64,000 nt of DNA from Actinomycetota bacterium (GTDB lineage Bacteria; Actinomycetota; Thermoleophilia; Gaiellales; Gaiellaceae), in the NCBI GenBank assembly GCA_003162055.1, contig PMNA01000013.1, positions 44,701 to 108,700 on the forward strand, given 5' to 3'. This document shows, piece after piece, positions 34,618-42,457 of this stretch. Numbering within the stretch: position 1 is the stretch's first letter; every line of letters starts with the position of its first letter. A program made the position numbers and the translations under genes. The notes beneath the pieces were generated by a model. The model had not been told where the DNA came from, searched no databases, and worked only from the letters and a program-made list of their open reading frames with translations.

Positions 34618-34646
34618 TTGCAGGCGAACGCTCGTTCGTGTAGAAC
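34618..34646 (+). promoter_or_regulatory. Candidate promoter of the imuB-like/dnaE2 operon
   Basis: TTGCAG (34618-34623) and TAGAAC (34641-34646) are 17 bases apart. Both candidate SOS boxes overlap the spacer and -10 region, a good position for repression. Transcription would start within a few bases of the ATG at 34658. Confidence 0.4.
34625..34638. promoter_or_regulatory. Candidate SOS (LexA) box 1
   Basis: CGAACGCTCGTTCG fits the Gram-positive/actinobacterial LexA consensus GAAC-N4-GTTC, with an outer C/G pair. It lies 17 bp upstream of a second box, centre to centre, directly before an imuB-like gene. Confidence 0.65.
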
Positions 34647-34654
34647 ATATGTTC
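34643..34654. promoter_or_regulatory. Candidate SOS (LexA) box 2
   Basis: GAACATATGTTC is a perfect 12-bp palindrome matching GAAC-N4-GTTC and ends 3 bases before the preferred ATG of the imuB-like gene. Binding of LexA here would block transcription start. Confidence 0.8.
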
Positions 34655-34657
34655 CCT

Positions 34658-35836
34658 ATGATTGCCTGTCTCCTCATCCCAGGGTTCGAGCTACGGGCGG
34701 TTCTGGCCGGGCGAGAGGAGCTTCTTTACAAGGCGTTTGCACTTGAGCCATTGCCCGGCAGCAACAATGTGATCGGGCCGGTGACGGCGAAGGCCGCAGA
34801 GGCAGGGGTTAGGCCGGGGATGCGCCTGGGGGAGGCGCTCTCCGTGTGTCCAAGGCTCTGCCTGGTTGAGCCCGATCCGGCCCTTATCGAAGCCGAGTGG
34901 GAGCGAATGCTGCGGCGGCTGGAGGACGTGGGCATCGCCGTCGAGCCCGAGGAGCCGGGCTGCCTCTACTTCGAGACGCGCCACGTCGAGCGCCTCTACC
35001 GCGGGCTCGAGCAGGTGCTGGAGCGGGCGCTGCTGGCCGTCGGGCCCTTCTGGGAGTCGAGGCTGGGGGCGGCCGGCCGGCGCTTCGCGGCGCTGGCGGC
35101 GGCCAGCGTGGCCCGGCCGGGGCAGGCGCTGATCGTGCCCGAGGAGCAGACCGAGGAGTTTTTGGCGCCGCTTCCGCTCGAGCTGCTGCCGCTGCCCGCG
35201 CCCGAGCGCGAGCGCCTGCAGGAGCTGGGCCTGCGCACGATCGGGCAGCTGGTCGTGATTCCGGGCGGCGTCGCCGGCGAGCGGCTGGGCAGGGAGGTCA
35301 AGCGGGCCTGGGAGCTGGCCCAGGGCGAGCTGGCCGGGCGCGTGCGCGGCCGCTCTCCCGCCGCCGAGATTGCCGAGTCGATCGCCTTTCCCGAGGCGGT
35401 CGCAAACGAGATCACGCTCAGGCGAACCTTTTCGGTGCTGGTCGAGCGCCTGCTTGCCCGGCCCGAGCGGGGCGGTCGCTTTATTCGCTCGCTCGCCCTT
35501 TCGGCCCGGCTCGCCGGCGGCGGCTCCTGGCGCCGCAAGGCCACTCTGCGCCAGCCCAGCGCCGAGCGCGGCCGCATCGTGGCGGCTCTCTCGGCCAAGC
35601 TGGCCGAGATCCCGGCGCCGGTCGTCGAGCTGGGGCTGGAGCTGGAGACGCTGGCCGAGGAGACGGGCGAGCAGCTGCAGCTGGCGGCCGGAGGCGAGCT
35701 GGAGGCGAAGCTGGCGCAGGGGCTGAAACAGGTGCGGGCGAGCACGGGGCCGGGGTCGGTCTGCGGCGTCGTCGAGGTTGCGCCCTGGTCGCGCATCCCC
35801 GAGGCGCGCGCATTGCTCGTCCCGCGTGACGAGTAG
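34658..35836 (+). CDS. imuB: ImuB-like Y-family polymerase homologue
   Basis: A 392-residue protein of the Y-family DNA polymerase fold, in the position of ImuB of the mycobacterial-type mutasome. It starts IACLLIPGFELRAVLAG and has VIGPVTAKAAEAGVRPGMRLGEALSVCPRL, the usual finger/palm region. The catalytic acidic residues are not seen: the first motif reads LIPGF instead of DxD and the later SxDE-like site reads PGCLYFE, so it is probably a non-catalytic adaptor for DnaE2, as ImuB is. LGLRTIGQLVVIPG is an HhH-type element near residue 195. ATG 34658 is preferred over 34649, which lies inside an SOS box. No imuA/RecA-like gene is adjacent. Confidence 0.85.
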   Translation: MIACLLIPGFELRAVLAGREELLYKAFALEPLPGSNNVIGPVTAKAAEAGVRPGMRLGEALSVCPRLCLVEPDPALIEAEWERMLRRLEDVGIAVEPEEPGCLYFETRHVERLYRGLEQVLERALLAVGPFWESRLGAAGRRFAALAAASVARPGQALIVPEEQTEEFLAPLPLELLPLPAPERERLQELGLRTIGQLVVIPGGVAGERLGREVKRAWELAQGELAGRVRGRSPAAEIAESIAFPEAVANEITLRRTFSVLVERLLARPERGGRFIRSLALSARLAGGGSWRRKATLRQPSAERGRIVAALSAKLAEIPAPVVELGLELETLAEETGEQLQLAAGGELEAKLAQGLKQVRASTGPGSVCGVVEVAPWSRIPEARALLVPRDE

Positions 35837-35944
35837 TCGGAGCAAAGATGTCGAGCACGGCTCGCTTGGCGAGCGTCGAGGGCGGTGACCGCCATTCCTC
35901 TCCGACCCCTCGGGGCTCGTTTCGAATGATGACCCGCCCACTGG

Positions 35945-36060
35945 GTGCGATCGGTGGATGCGAGGCAAGGACGCAGTGTCGCGTTCGTAGCCGGAGGCTA
36001 CGGGCGTGACCGAGGACGCAGTATCGCGCCGCCGAGCGCGGCCAGGGGGCGGAGTGCTTC
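35945..36060. repeat. Hairpin flanked by 15-bp direct repeats, between imuB-like and small gene
   Basis: GGACGCAGTGTCGCG (35969-35983) and GGACGCAGTATCGCG (36014-36028) match at 14 of 15 bases and flank a 7-bp hairpin CGTAGCC/GGCTACG (35986-36002) with loop GGA. This looks like an interspersed repeat rather than coding DNA. It argues against the long N-terminal extension of the small gene that follows. Confidence 0.5.
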
Positions 36061-36143
36061 GTTCGGGAACGAGCCCCAAAACAGGTCGGGCCAGAGCCCT
36101 GAACGCGCCCCGCGCGGCGCTGGTCGAGACTAATGCCGCCGGG

Positions 36144-36326
36144 GTGCCGATAGTGATCAACCGCCAGCAAGTCGCGCTGATTCGCGAGGAGTGGCGCGTG
36201 GTCGACCGCTGGTGGACGGAGGAGCCCGTCTACCGCCGCTACTTCGACTGCGTGCTGGCGGGCGGGATGGGCGTGGTCGTTTTTCACGACGCGGTGCGCG
36301 GCGGGTGGTTGGAGCAGAAGGCGTGA
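36144..36326 (+). CDS. Small conserved-looking protein between imuB-like and dnaE2
   Basis: A 60-residue protein from GTG 36144 (a GTG at 36006 would add 46 Arg/Gly-rich residues from repeat DNA). The core INRQQVALIREEWRVVDRWW and EEPVYRRYFDCVLAGG, then VVVFHDAVRGGWLEQ, resembles small proteins often encoded beside imuB and dnaE2 in Actinomycetota; I recall this loosely as DUF6504-type. The Trp-rich, charged pattern suggests a protein-binding module. The last 17 codons are imperfectly repeated just downstream (36349-36399), where the copy ends exactly on the dnaE2 start as ATGA, so the reading frame end has been rearranged. Confidence 0.6.
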   Translation: MPIVINRQQVALIREEWRVVDRWWTEEPVYRRYFDCVLAGGMGVVVFHDAVRGGWLEQKA

Positions 36327-36399
36327 GTAGAAGGCATGGACGACGCGTCGTCTTCCACGACGCCGTGCGCGGCGGCTGGTTCGGGCAGAGCGCATGAGT
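36278..36399. repeat. Tandem partial duplication of the small gene's 3' end
   Basis: Segments 36278-36328 and 36349-36399 match at 42 of 51 bases by my count, offset 71. Both encode VVFHDAVRGGW followed by a GQ/EQ tail and a stop. The second copy's TGA overlaps the dnaE2 ATG (ATGA), so it may be the ancestral end of the gene. Confidence 0.7.
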
Positions 36400-39300
36400 C
36401 CTTACGTCGAGCTCCACGCTCACTCTGCCTACTCCTTTCTGGACGGGGCCTCGCAGCCCGAGGAGCTGGTCGTCCGCGCCGCCCAACTGGGCTACGAGGC
36501 CCTCGCGCTGACCGACCACGACGGTCTCTACGGCTCGCTCGAGTTCGCCCATGCGGCGAAGGCGCTGGGGCTGCGCCCGATCACCGGCTGCGAGCTGACG
36601 CTGGAGAGTGGCTCCCATGTGACGCTGCTGGTCGAGAGCCGCCGGGGCTACTCGAACCTCTGCCGCTTGCTCACGCGCGCTCACGCGCTCACGCGCGAGC
36701 GCTCGCACGCGCACACGCGACCGCCCGGAAGGGAGCGGGAGTTGAAGCCCCCGGCTCTTCCGCTCGCGGATCTGATCGAGCGAAACGAAGGCCTCGTCTG
36801 CCTCTCGGGCTGCGCCCGGCACGGGCTGGCCGTGCGCGAGCCGAACACTGTTCGCGAGCTGTCCCGCGCCTTCGGGCCCGGCTGTGCCGGCGGCCGCGGA
36901 CGCTTCTTCGTCGAGCTGCAGCGTCCCTACGAGCGCGGCGACGAGCGCCGAAACGCCGCTCTGCGCGAGCTTGCCGCCGATCTCGGCCTCGAGACTGTCG
37001 TGAGCGGCGACGTGCACGCCCACTCGCGCCGCCGCACCCTGCTCCAGGACGTGCTCGTCGCCATCCGTCAAAACAGCTCGCTCGAGGCCTGCGAGCAGGA
37101 GCGGCGCGGAAACCACGAGAGCGTCCTTCTCTCTCCCGGCGAGATGGTGGAGCGCTTCCCCAGCGACCCGGGCGCGGTCGCCCGTGCGGGCGAGCTGGCG
37201 CAAAGGCTCGAGTTCGACCTGACCGAGGAGCTCGGCTACCGCTACCCCGACTTCTCCGACGGAGAGCCCGCGATCGCGCGCCTGGCCGGGGTCTGCGAGA
37301 GCGCCTTCGCCGAGCGTTATCCACCCGGCGCCCGCTTCCGCCGCCAGGCCCGCGCCCGTCTGGACGAGGAGCTGCGCCTGATCGAGGAGCTGGGGCTGGC
37401 CGGGTTCTTCTGCCTGCACCACGAGGTGCTCGAGCTGGCGCGCGAGGTCGCTATCGAGGTGCGCGGAATCGGCTCGCCGCGCAGCGTGCTTCCGCCCGGC
37501 CGCGGCCGCGGCAGCTCGGTCGGCTCGATTGTCTGCTACCTGACCGGGCTCTCGCACGTCGACCCGGTCGCCGCCGACCTCTCGCTCGGGCGCTTCCTGA
37601 ACCGCGAGATGGCCGGCGTGCCCGACATCGACCTCGACTTCCCGCGCGACATCCGCGAGAAGCTGATCGTGCGCATCGTCGAGCGCTACGGGAAGGAGCA
37701 CGCGGCGCTGGTGGCCAGCTTCTCCACCTACCGGACTCGCGGCGCGATCCGCGATGTCGGCAAGGCGCTCGGACTGCCCTTCGGCGAGCTGGAGCGGCTG
37801 GCGCGCCTGTCGGACAGCTGGGACGCGCGCGAGATAGGGGAGGAGCTGAAGCGCCAGCCCGATGCCGAGCTGAAGCTCGGCTCCAAGCGCTGGCGGGCCT
37901 TTGCCGCCCTGACGGCCGAGATCGCGCGCCTACCCCGGCACATCTCCCAGCACCCGGGCGGCATGATCATCTCCTCGCGCCCGCTGGTGGAGCTGGTGCC
38001 GGTGCTGCCCGCCGCGATGGCCGGGCGCCAGATCTGCCAGTGGGACAAGGACTCCTGCGCCGACGCCGGTTTTCTCAAGATCGATCTGCTCGGGCTGGGC
38101 ATGCTCTCGGCGGTCGAGGCCTGCGTCGAGGAAATCGCGCGCCTGCACGGTCAGCCGATCGATCTCTCGCGCATCCCGCTCGACGACGCGGCCATCTACG
38201 GCGAGATCCAGCGCGCCGACACGGTCGGCTCGTTCCAGATCGAGAGCCGGGCGCAGATGCAGAGCCTGCCCCAGACGCTGCCCGCCAACCTCGACGATCT
38301 GACCGTGCAGGTGGCGCTGGTGCGCCCCGGCCCGATCCAGGGCAAGGCCATCCATCCCTACGTCGAGCACCGCCGTCGCCTGCGTGCCGACCCCTCCTTC
38401 CAGGTGCCCTACGACCACCCGCTGCTCGAGGAGCCGCTGCGCGGGACGCTCGGGGTGGTCGTCTTTCAGGATCAGGTGCTGGAGGTGGCGATGGCACTCG
38501 CCGGCTTCAGCGTGGGTGAGGCGGAGGGCCTGCGCCGGGCGATGAGCCGCAAGCGCAGCGCCGAGGCGCTCGAGGCCTACCGCGAACGCTTCACCCGCGG
38601 CGCTGCCGCGAAGGGAGTCGACCCCGAGACGGCCGACCGCGTTTACGACAAGCTGGCCAGCTTCTCGGGCTTCGGCTTTCCCAAGTCGCACGCCGCGGCC
38701 TTCGCACTGCTCGGCTACCAGTCGGCCTGGCTACGCCACTACTACCCGGCCGAGTACCTGGCCTCGCTGCTCAACGCCCAGCCGATGGGCTTCTATCCGC
38801 CCGCCGCGCTGGTGCGGGATGCGCAGCGCCGCGGCCTCACCGTGCTGCCCGTGGACGTGAACGCGAGTGCCGCCGCGAGCCGGGTGGAGGCCTCGAGCGG
38901 AGTCGAGGCCTCGAGCGGAGTAGAGGAGGGAGCGGTGCGAATAGGGCTGCTGCTCGTGCGCGCGCTCGGGGAAGCGGGCGCCAGGGCGCTCGTGAGCGAG
39001 CGGGAGCGGGGAGGAGCCTTCGCGGATGTCTGCGCACTGGCGCAGCGAAGCGGATTGGACGAGCGCACGTTGTCCGCACTGATCGCGGCGGGCGCCTGCG
39101 ACTCGTTCGGCAAGCCGCGGCGGACGTTGCTCTGGCAGCTCGGCCTGGCGCCGCGCGACAAGAGCGTCCCCGGCACGGCCGGAAAGGAGCGCCAGCTCGC
39201 CCTGCCCCTGTCGCCGACAGTGGCCACGCCGCCGCTACCAGAGCAATCGCTCTGGGAGCGGTTGCTCTCCGACTACCGCGCGACCGGGCTTTCCACCGGC

Positions 39301-39690
39301 GTCCACCCGCTCGCGCTGCTCCGCGGCGAGCTTCCGCCCGGCACCCTCTCCGCGCTCGATCTCCCCGCTGCGCCGGACGGCTCCCGCGTCACCGTGGCCG
39401 GGATGGTCGTCGCGCGCCAGCGCCCGCCGACGGCAAACGGCGTCACCTTCCTGCTGCTCGAGGACGAGACGGGGCAGCTGAACGTGATCGTGATGCCCCA
39501 GCTCTACGCCGGGAACCGCGCCCTGGTGCGCGGCGAGCCGATCCTGCTCGCGCGCGGCCGCCTGCAGCGCTCCGGCGGCACGATCAACGTCATCGCCGAG
39601 GAGCTGGAGAGCCTGGTTCCGCTGGCGCGCCGGTTATCTGCGGGCGCCGACGTCCGCAACTCACTGCCGGGGATTCACAGCTTTCACTAG
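36394..39690 (+). CDS. dnaE2: Error-prone DNA polymerase III alpha subunit DnaE2
   Basis: A 1098-residue C-family polymerase of the DnaE2/ImuC branch, used for mutagenic bypass of DNA damage. The PHP domain opens with YVELHAHSAYSFLDGAS and TDHDGLYG. The catalytic palm has PDIDLDFPRDIR near residue 410 and FLKIDLLGLGMLSA near 560. HISQHPGGMIIS, LVRPGPIQG and SGFGFPKSHAAAFALL are family motifs. An OB-fold domain lies near 1000-1070, and the C-terminal clamp-binding tail of DnaE1 is absent, as expected. An 18-bp unit is tandemly repeated at 38887-38922 (EASSGV twice). The ATG overlaps the duplicated tail upstream. It belongs to the SOS-controlled operon starting with imuB-like. Confidence 0.95.
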   Translation: MSPYVELHAHSAYSFLDGASQPEELVVRAAQLGYEALALTDHDGLYGSLEFAHAAKALGLRPITGCELTLESGSHVTLLVESRRGYSNLCRLLTRAHALTRERSHAHTRPPGRERELKPPALPLADLIERNEGLVCLSGCARHGLAVREPNTVRELSRAFGPGCAGGRGRFFVELQRPYERGDERRNAALRELAADLGLETVVSGDVHAHSRRRTLLQDVLVAIRQNSSLEACEQERRGNHESVLLSPGEMVERFPSDPGAVARAGELAQRLEFDLTEELGYRYPDFSDGEPAIARLAGVCESAFAERYPPGARFRRQARARLDEELRLIEELGLAGFFCLHHEVLELAREVAIEVRGIGSPRSVLPPGRGRGSSVGSIVCYLTGLSHVDPVAADLSLGRFLNREMAGVPDIDLDFPRDIREKLIVRIVERYGKEHAALVASFSTYRTRGAIRDVGKALGLPFGELERLARLSDSWDAREIGEELKRQPDAELKLGSKRWRAFAALTAEIARLPRHISQHPGGMIISSRPLVELVPVLPAAMAGRQICQWDKDSCADAGFLKIDLLGLGMLSAVEACVEEIARLHGQPIDLSRIPLDDAAIYGEIQRADTVGSFQIESRAQMQSLPQTLPANLDDLTVQVALVRPGPIQGKAIHPYVEHRRRLRADPSFQVPYDHPLLEEPLRGTLGVVVFQDQVLEVAMALAGFSVGEAEGLRRAMSRKRSAEALEAYRERFTRGAAAKGVDPETADRVYDKLASFSGFGFPKSHAAAFALLGYQSAWLRHYYPAEYLASLLNAQPMGFYPPAALVRDAQRRGLTVLPVDVNASAAASRVEASSGVEASSGVEEGAVRIGLLLVRALGEAGARALVSERERGGAFADVCALAQRSGLDERTLSALIAAGACDSFGKPRRTLLWQLGLAPRDKSVPGTAGKERQLALPLSPTVATPPLPEQSLWERLLSDYRATGLSTGVHPLALLRGELPPGTLSALDLPAAPDGSRVTVAGMVVARQRPPTANGVTFLLLEDETGQLNVIVMPQLYAGNRALVRGEPILLARGRLQRSGGTINVIAEELESLVPLARRLSAGADVRNSLPGIHSFH
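38887..38922 (+). repeat. 18-bp tandem duplication inside dnaE2
   Basis: Two 18-bp units (38887-38904 and 38905-38922), differing only at the last base, encode EASSGV twice in a surface linker. In-frame, so it does not disrupt the enzyme. Confidence 0.7.
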
Positions 39691-39746
39691 CGACCTAGCT
39701 ACTACGATGACCTCTCTGGCCGGAAGCGAGCGAGAGGAGCATTTCC

Positions 39747-41036
39747 ATGACGGCTGAAAGCCTCGATCTCTACCGCTCGGCCGGCCTGGCCGAGGTCGAT
39801 CCGGAAATCGCCTCCCTGATCGAGCGCGAGCTCGAGCGCCAGCGCGGGACAATCGAGCTAATCGCCTCGGAGAGCTTCAGCTGGCCGGGCGTGCTGGAGG
39901 CGCTCGGCTCGACCGCCGCCAATAAATACGCCTCGGGCTACCCCGGCAAGCGTCACTACCCAGGCTGCGAGATCGCGGACGAGATCGAGCAGCTGGCGAT
40001 CGACCGGGCCAAGACGCTGTTCGGCGCCGAGCACGCGAACGTGCAGCCCTACGCAGGTACGACAGCCAACGAGGCCGTCTATCTCGCCTGCCTCGAGCCC
40101 GGCGACACCATCCTCTCGCTCCCGTTCGCGCAGGGCGGACACCCCACGCACGGGGACGAGAGCAACCTCTCCGGAAAGCTCTACAACACCGTTTCCTACG
40201 GAGTCAGGCGCGATAACTTCCTGATCGACTACGACCAGGTGCGCACGCTGGCGCTCGAGCATCGCCCCAGGTTGATCATCTGCGGCGGCTCGGCCTACCC
40301 GCGCATCGTCGAGGTCGAGAGGTTCCGCGAGATCGCCGACGAGGTAGGGGCTCTGCTCATGTGCGACATGGCTCACTTCGCCGGGCTGGTCGCGGCCGGC
40401 CTGCACCCGAACCCCGTGCCCCACTGCGATTTCGTTACGTCGACCACGCACAAGACGCTGGCCGGGCCCCGCGGAGGCTTCGTTCTCTGCAGGGCCGAGC
40501 ATGCCCGGGCGCTGGACGAGGCCGTCTTCCCCGTCCTCCAGGGCGGGCCGCTGCTGGACACGATCGCGGCCAAGGCGACGTGCTTCGAGATTGCCGGCTC
40601 GGAGGCGTTTGCCGGCTACCAGCGCCGCGTGCGCGCGAACGCCGATCGGCTCGCCGCTGAGCTGGCCGGACGAGACCTCGACATCCTCAGCGGCGGTACC
40701 GACTCCCACATGCTGCTCGTAGACCTACGCTCGACCGAGTGGACGGGCGCTGACGCCGAGAAGCGCCTGCACGAAGTCGGGGTTGCCGTGAACGAGATCG
40801 CCATTCCCCACGACGAGCGCCCCGCGGATGAGACCTCGGGCCTGCGGCTCGGCTCGCCCGCCGTCACCATGCGCGGCTTCGACCAGGAGGACATGGCCGA
40901 GGTGGCCGCGATCATCGTCGGTGCTCTGCGCGCGGACGCCGATCTCAATTCTCTTCACGCCCGCTCGGCCGCGCTCTGCGCCAGGCGCCCGCTCTACCCG
41001 GGCTTCCGCGGCTACTGCTCCTTCCTGGCGGGATAG
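39747..41036 (+). CDS. glyA: Serine hydroxymethyltransferase
   Basis: A 429-residue PLP enzyme that converts serine and tetrahydrofolate to glycine and 5,10-methylene-tetrahydrofolate. Motifs include ELIASESFSWPGVLEALGS, NKYASGYPGKRHYPGC, NVQPYAGTTANEAVYLA, DMAHFAGLVAAG and the PLP lysine in STTHKTLAGPRGG near residue 236. The C-terminal GGTDSHMLLVDLR and LGSPAVTMRGF are also present. The ATG has GAGAGGAG about 9 bases upstream. The stop is 29 bases before the wecA-like gene. Length is normal. Confidence 0.97.
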   Translation: MTAESLDLYRSAGLAEVDPEIASLIERELERQRGTIELIASESFSWPGVLEALGSTAANKYASGYPGKRHYPGCEIADEIEQLAIDRAKTLFGAEHANVQPYAGTTANEAVYLACLEPGDTILSLPFAQGGHPTHGDESNLSGKLYNTVSYGVRRDNFLIDYDQVRTLALEHRPRLIICGGSAYPRIVEVERFREIADEVGALLMCDMAHFAGLVAAGLHPNPVPHCDFVTSTTHKTLAGPRGGFVLCRAEHARALDEAVFPVLQGGPLLDTIAAKATCFEIAGSEAFAGYQRRVRANADRLAAELAGRDLDILSGGTDSHMLLVDLRSTEWTGADAEKRLHEVGVAVNEIAIPHDERPADETSGLRLGSPAVTMRGFDQEDMAEVAAIIVGALRADADLNSLHARSAALCARRPLYPGFRGYCSFLAG

Positions 41037-41052
41037 GCTCTGACCTCAGTAG

Positions 41053-41058
41053 TACGGT
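41053..41058 (+). promoter_or_regulatory. Candidate -10 element (TACGGT) for the wecA-like gene
   Basis: TACGGT ends 7 bases before the ATG at 41066. It could drive the wecA-ATP synthase transcription unit from a leaderless start. Confidence 0.35.
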
Positions 41059-41065
41059 TACGGGG

Positions 41066-42208
41066 ATGACTCTGGCGCCTCAGCTGGCCGCTATTCACAT
41101 GCCCCGCGAAGTGATCTTCGGCTTCCTGCTCGCGCTGGTGGTCGTGCTGGCGTTGACGCCGACTATCGGACAGCTGGCGCGGCGGATCGGTGTCGTGGAC
41201 GAGCCGGGGGAGAGGCGCCTGAACGAGCTGCCGATCCCCAGGCTGGGCGGGATCGCGCTCTACTTCGCCATCCTCGTGCCGGCGCTGGCCTTCCTTGATC
41301 TCTCGCGGCCGCTGCGCGCCATCCTGATCGGGGCGAGCATCGCCACCGTCGTGGGCGCGATCGACGATGCCCGCGATCTCGTCTGGTGGCAGAAGCTGGG
41401 CGGTCAGGCGCTCGCCGCCGGCGTGACCGCCGGGCTCGGTGTCTACGTCAATCACTTCACCTTCCCCATCCTCGGTGTCGGTGCGATGCCGAAGTGGCTT
41501 GGAATTACGCTCAGCATCCTCTGGATCGTGGCGATCATGAACATGGTCAACTTCCTGGACGGGCTGGACGGTCTGGCCGCCGGGGTCTGCGCCATCTCGG
41601 CCGTCACCTTCTGCCTGATCGCGCTCTCGCTCGACCGCGCCCAGCCGGCGATCTTGTCGGCGATCGTCTTCGGCGCGGCGCTCGGCTTCCTGCGTCACAA
41701 CTTCTATCCGGCGCGCATCTTCATGGGCGACTCGGGCGCGCTCTTGCTCGGCTTCGTGCTGGCGGCGATCTCGATCGAGGGCCTGCTCAAGACGGCCGCG
41801 GCCGTCGCGCTGGCCTTTCCCCTGCTCGTGTTGGCGATCCCGATCCTCGACACCTCGTTCGTCGTCGTCAAGCGAATCAAGCACGGCAAGCCGATCTACT
41901 CGGCCGACCGCTTTCACCTGCACCACCGTTTCATCGATCGCGGCTTTTCGCAGCGTCGCGCCGTGCTGACCATGTATCTGTGGTGCGTGACGCTGGCCGG
42001 AGCGGCGCTGGCGACGCGCTTTCTGGCGCCGCACGCGCACGGCCACTGGCAGCTCTGGTCGAGCATCGCCGACGGCGCGATCGGGCTCTCGGTCCTGGCG
42101 GCCTCGGCCTACATCGTCTACGTGCTCGAGATCGTCAAGGTGACAAGCCCGCGCGCCCGGCGCCGGGCGCGCCGCGAAGCGGGTTCGCAGGAACGACGCA
42201 GCGCGTGA
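41066..42208 (+). CDS. wecA: Undecaprenyl/decaprenyl-phosphate sugar-1-phosphate transferase (WecA/TagO family)
   Basis: A 380-residue polytopic enzyme that transfers a HexNAc-1-phosphate from a UDP-sugar to a polyprenyl phosphate, starting envelope glycan synthesis. The family motifs are GERRLNELPIPRLGG, GAIDDARDL, NMVNFLDGLDGLAAG near residue 160, ARIFMGDSGALLLGF and the cytoplasmic DRFHLHHRFIDRG loop. The family places catalytic Asp residues in these motifs. In Actinomycetota a wecA homologue commonly precedes the atp operon, which fits. A basic C-terminal tail (ARRRARREA) follows the last helix. Confidence 0.92.
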   Translation: MTLAPQLAAIHMPREVIFGFLLALVVVLALTPTIGQLARRIGVVDEPGERRLNELPIPRLGGIALYFAILVPALAFLDLSRPLRAILIGASIATVVGAIDDARDLVWWQKLGGQALAAGVTAGLGVYVNHFTFPILGVGAMPKWLGITLSILWIVAIMNMVNFLDGLDGLAAGVCAISAVTFCLIALSLDRAQPAILSAIVFGAALGFLRHNFYPARIFMGDSGALLLGFVLAAISIEGLLKTAAAVALAFPLLVLAIPILDTSFVVVKRIKHGKPIYSADRFHLHHRFIDRGFSQRRAVLTMYLWCVTLAGAALATRFLAPHAHGHWQLWSSIADGAIGLSVLAASAYIVYVLEIVKVTSPRARRRARREAGSQERRSA

Positions 42209-42253
42209 TCCAGCGCTCACCGGCACGGTAACGCTGGTATCCTCGGCGCCGGC

Positions 42254-42457
42254 ATGGAGCCTTCGCCGCGCCCGTCGTTTGAGCCCGCGGGGGCCGGTGG
42301 ACTCCTTGTTGCAACGACCGTGGTGCTGCTGGCAATCGGCGCGCTTGTTGGCTGGGCGCTGGGCAGTGCCGGGGTTGGAGCGGTGGCCGGAGCGGCCGCA
42401 GGCATTCCCGCGGGCATATTCGCTGTCTACCGACGTTACCGGGGGTATTTCAGCTGA
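42254..42457 (+). CDS. Small AtpZ-like membrane protein
   Basis: A 67-residue protein with two hydrophobic helices (about residues 16-34 and 38-58) separated by Gly-rich turns (GWALGSAG), and a basic end YRRYRGYF. It is placed first in the ATP synthase gene cluster, where AtpZ/AtpI-type proteins are expected; these help c-ring assembly or ion supply. The ATG has a TATCCT hexamer 10 bases upstream. The stop overlaps the presumed CTG start of the next gene. Function is by position and topology, not by a decisive motif. Confidence 0.7.
   Translation: MEPSPRPSFEPAGAGGLLVATTVVLLAIGALVGWALGSAGVGAVAGAAAGIPAGIFAVYRRYRGYFS

Noticed and set aside
36006..36143. N-terminal extension of the small imuB-dnaE2 gene from GTG 36006
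   Set aside because: The 46 extra residues are Arg/Gly-rich, overlap a hairpin with direct repeats, and look unlike the conserved core starting near 36144. Kept only as an alternative start.
38887..38922. 18-bp tandem repeat in dnaE2 as a regulatory element
   Set aside because: It is in frame and encodes EASSGV twice in a linker; a simple coding duplication explains it.
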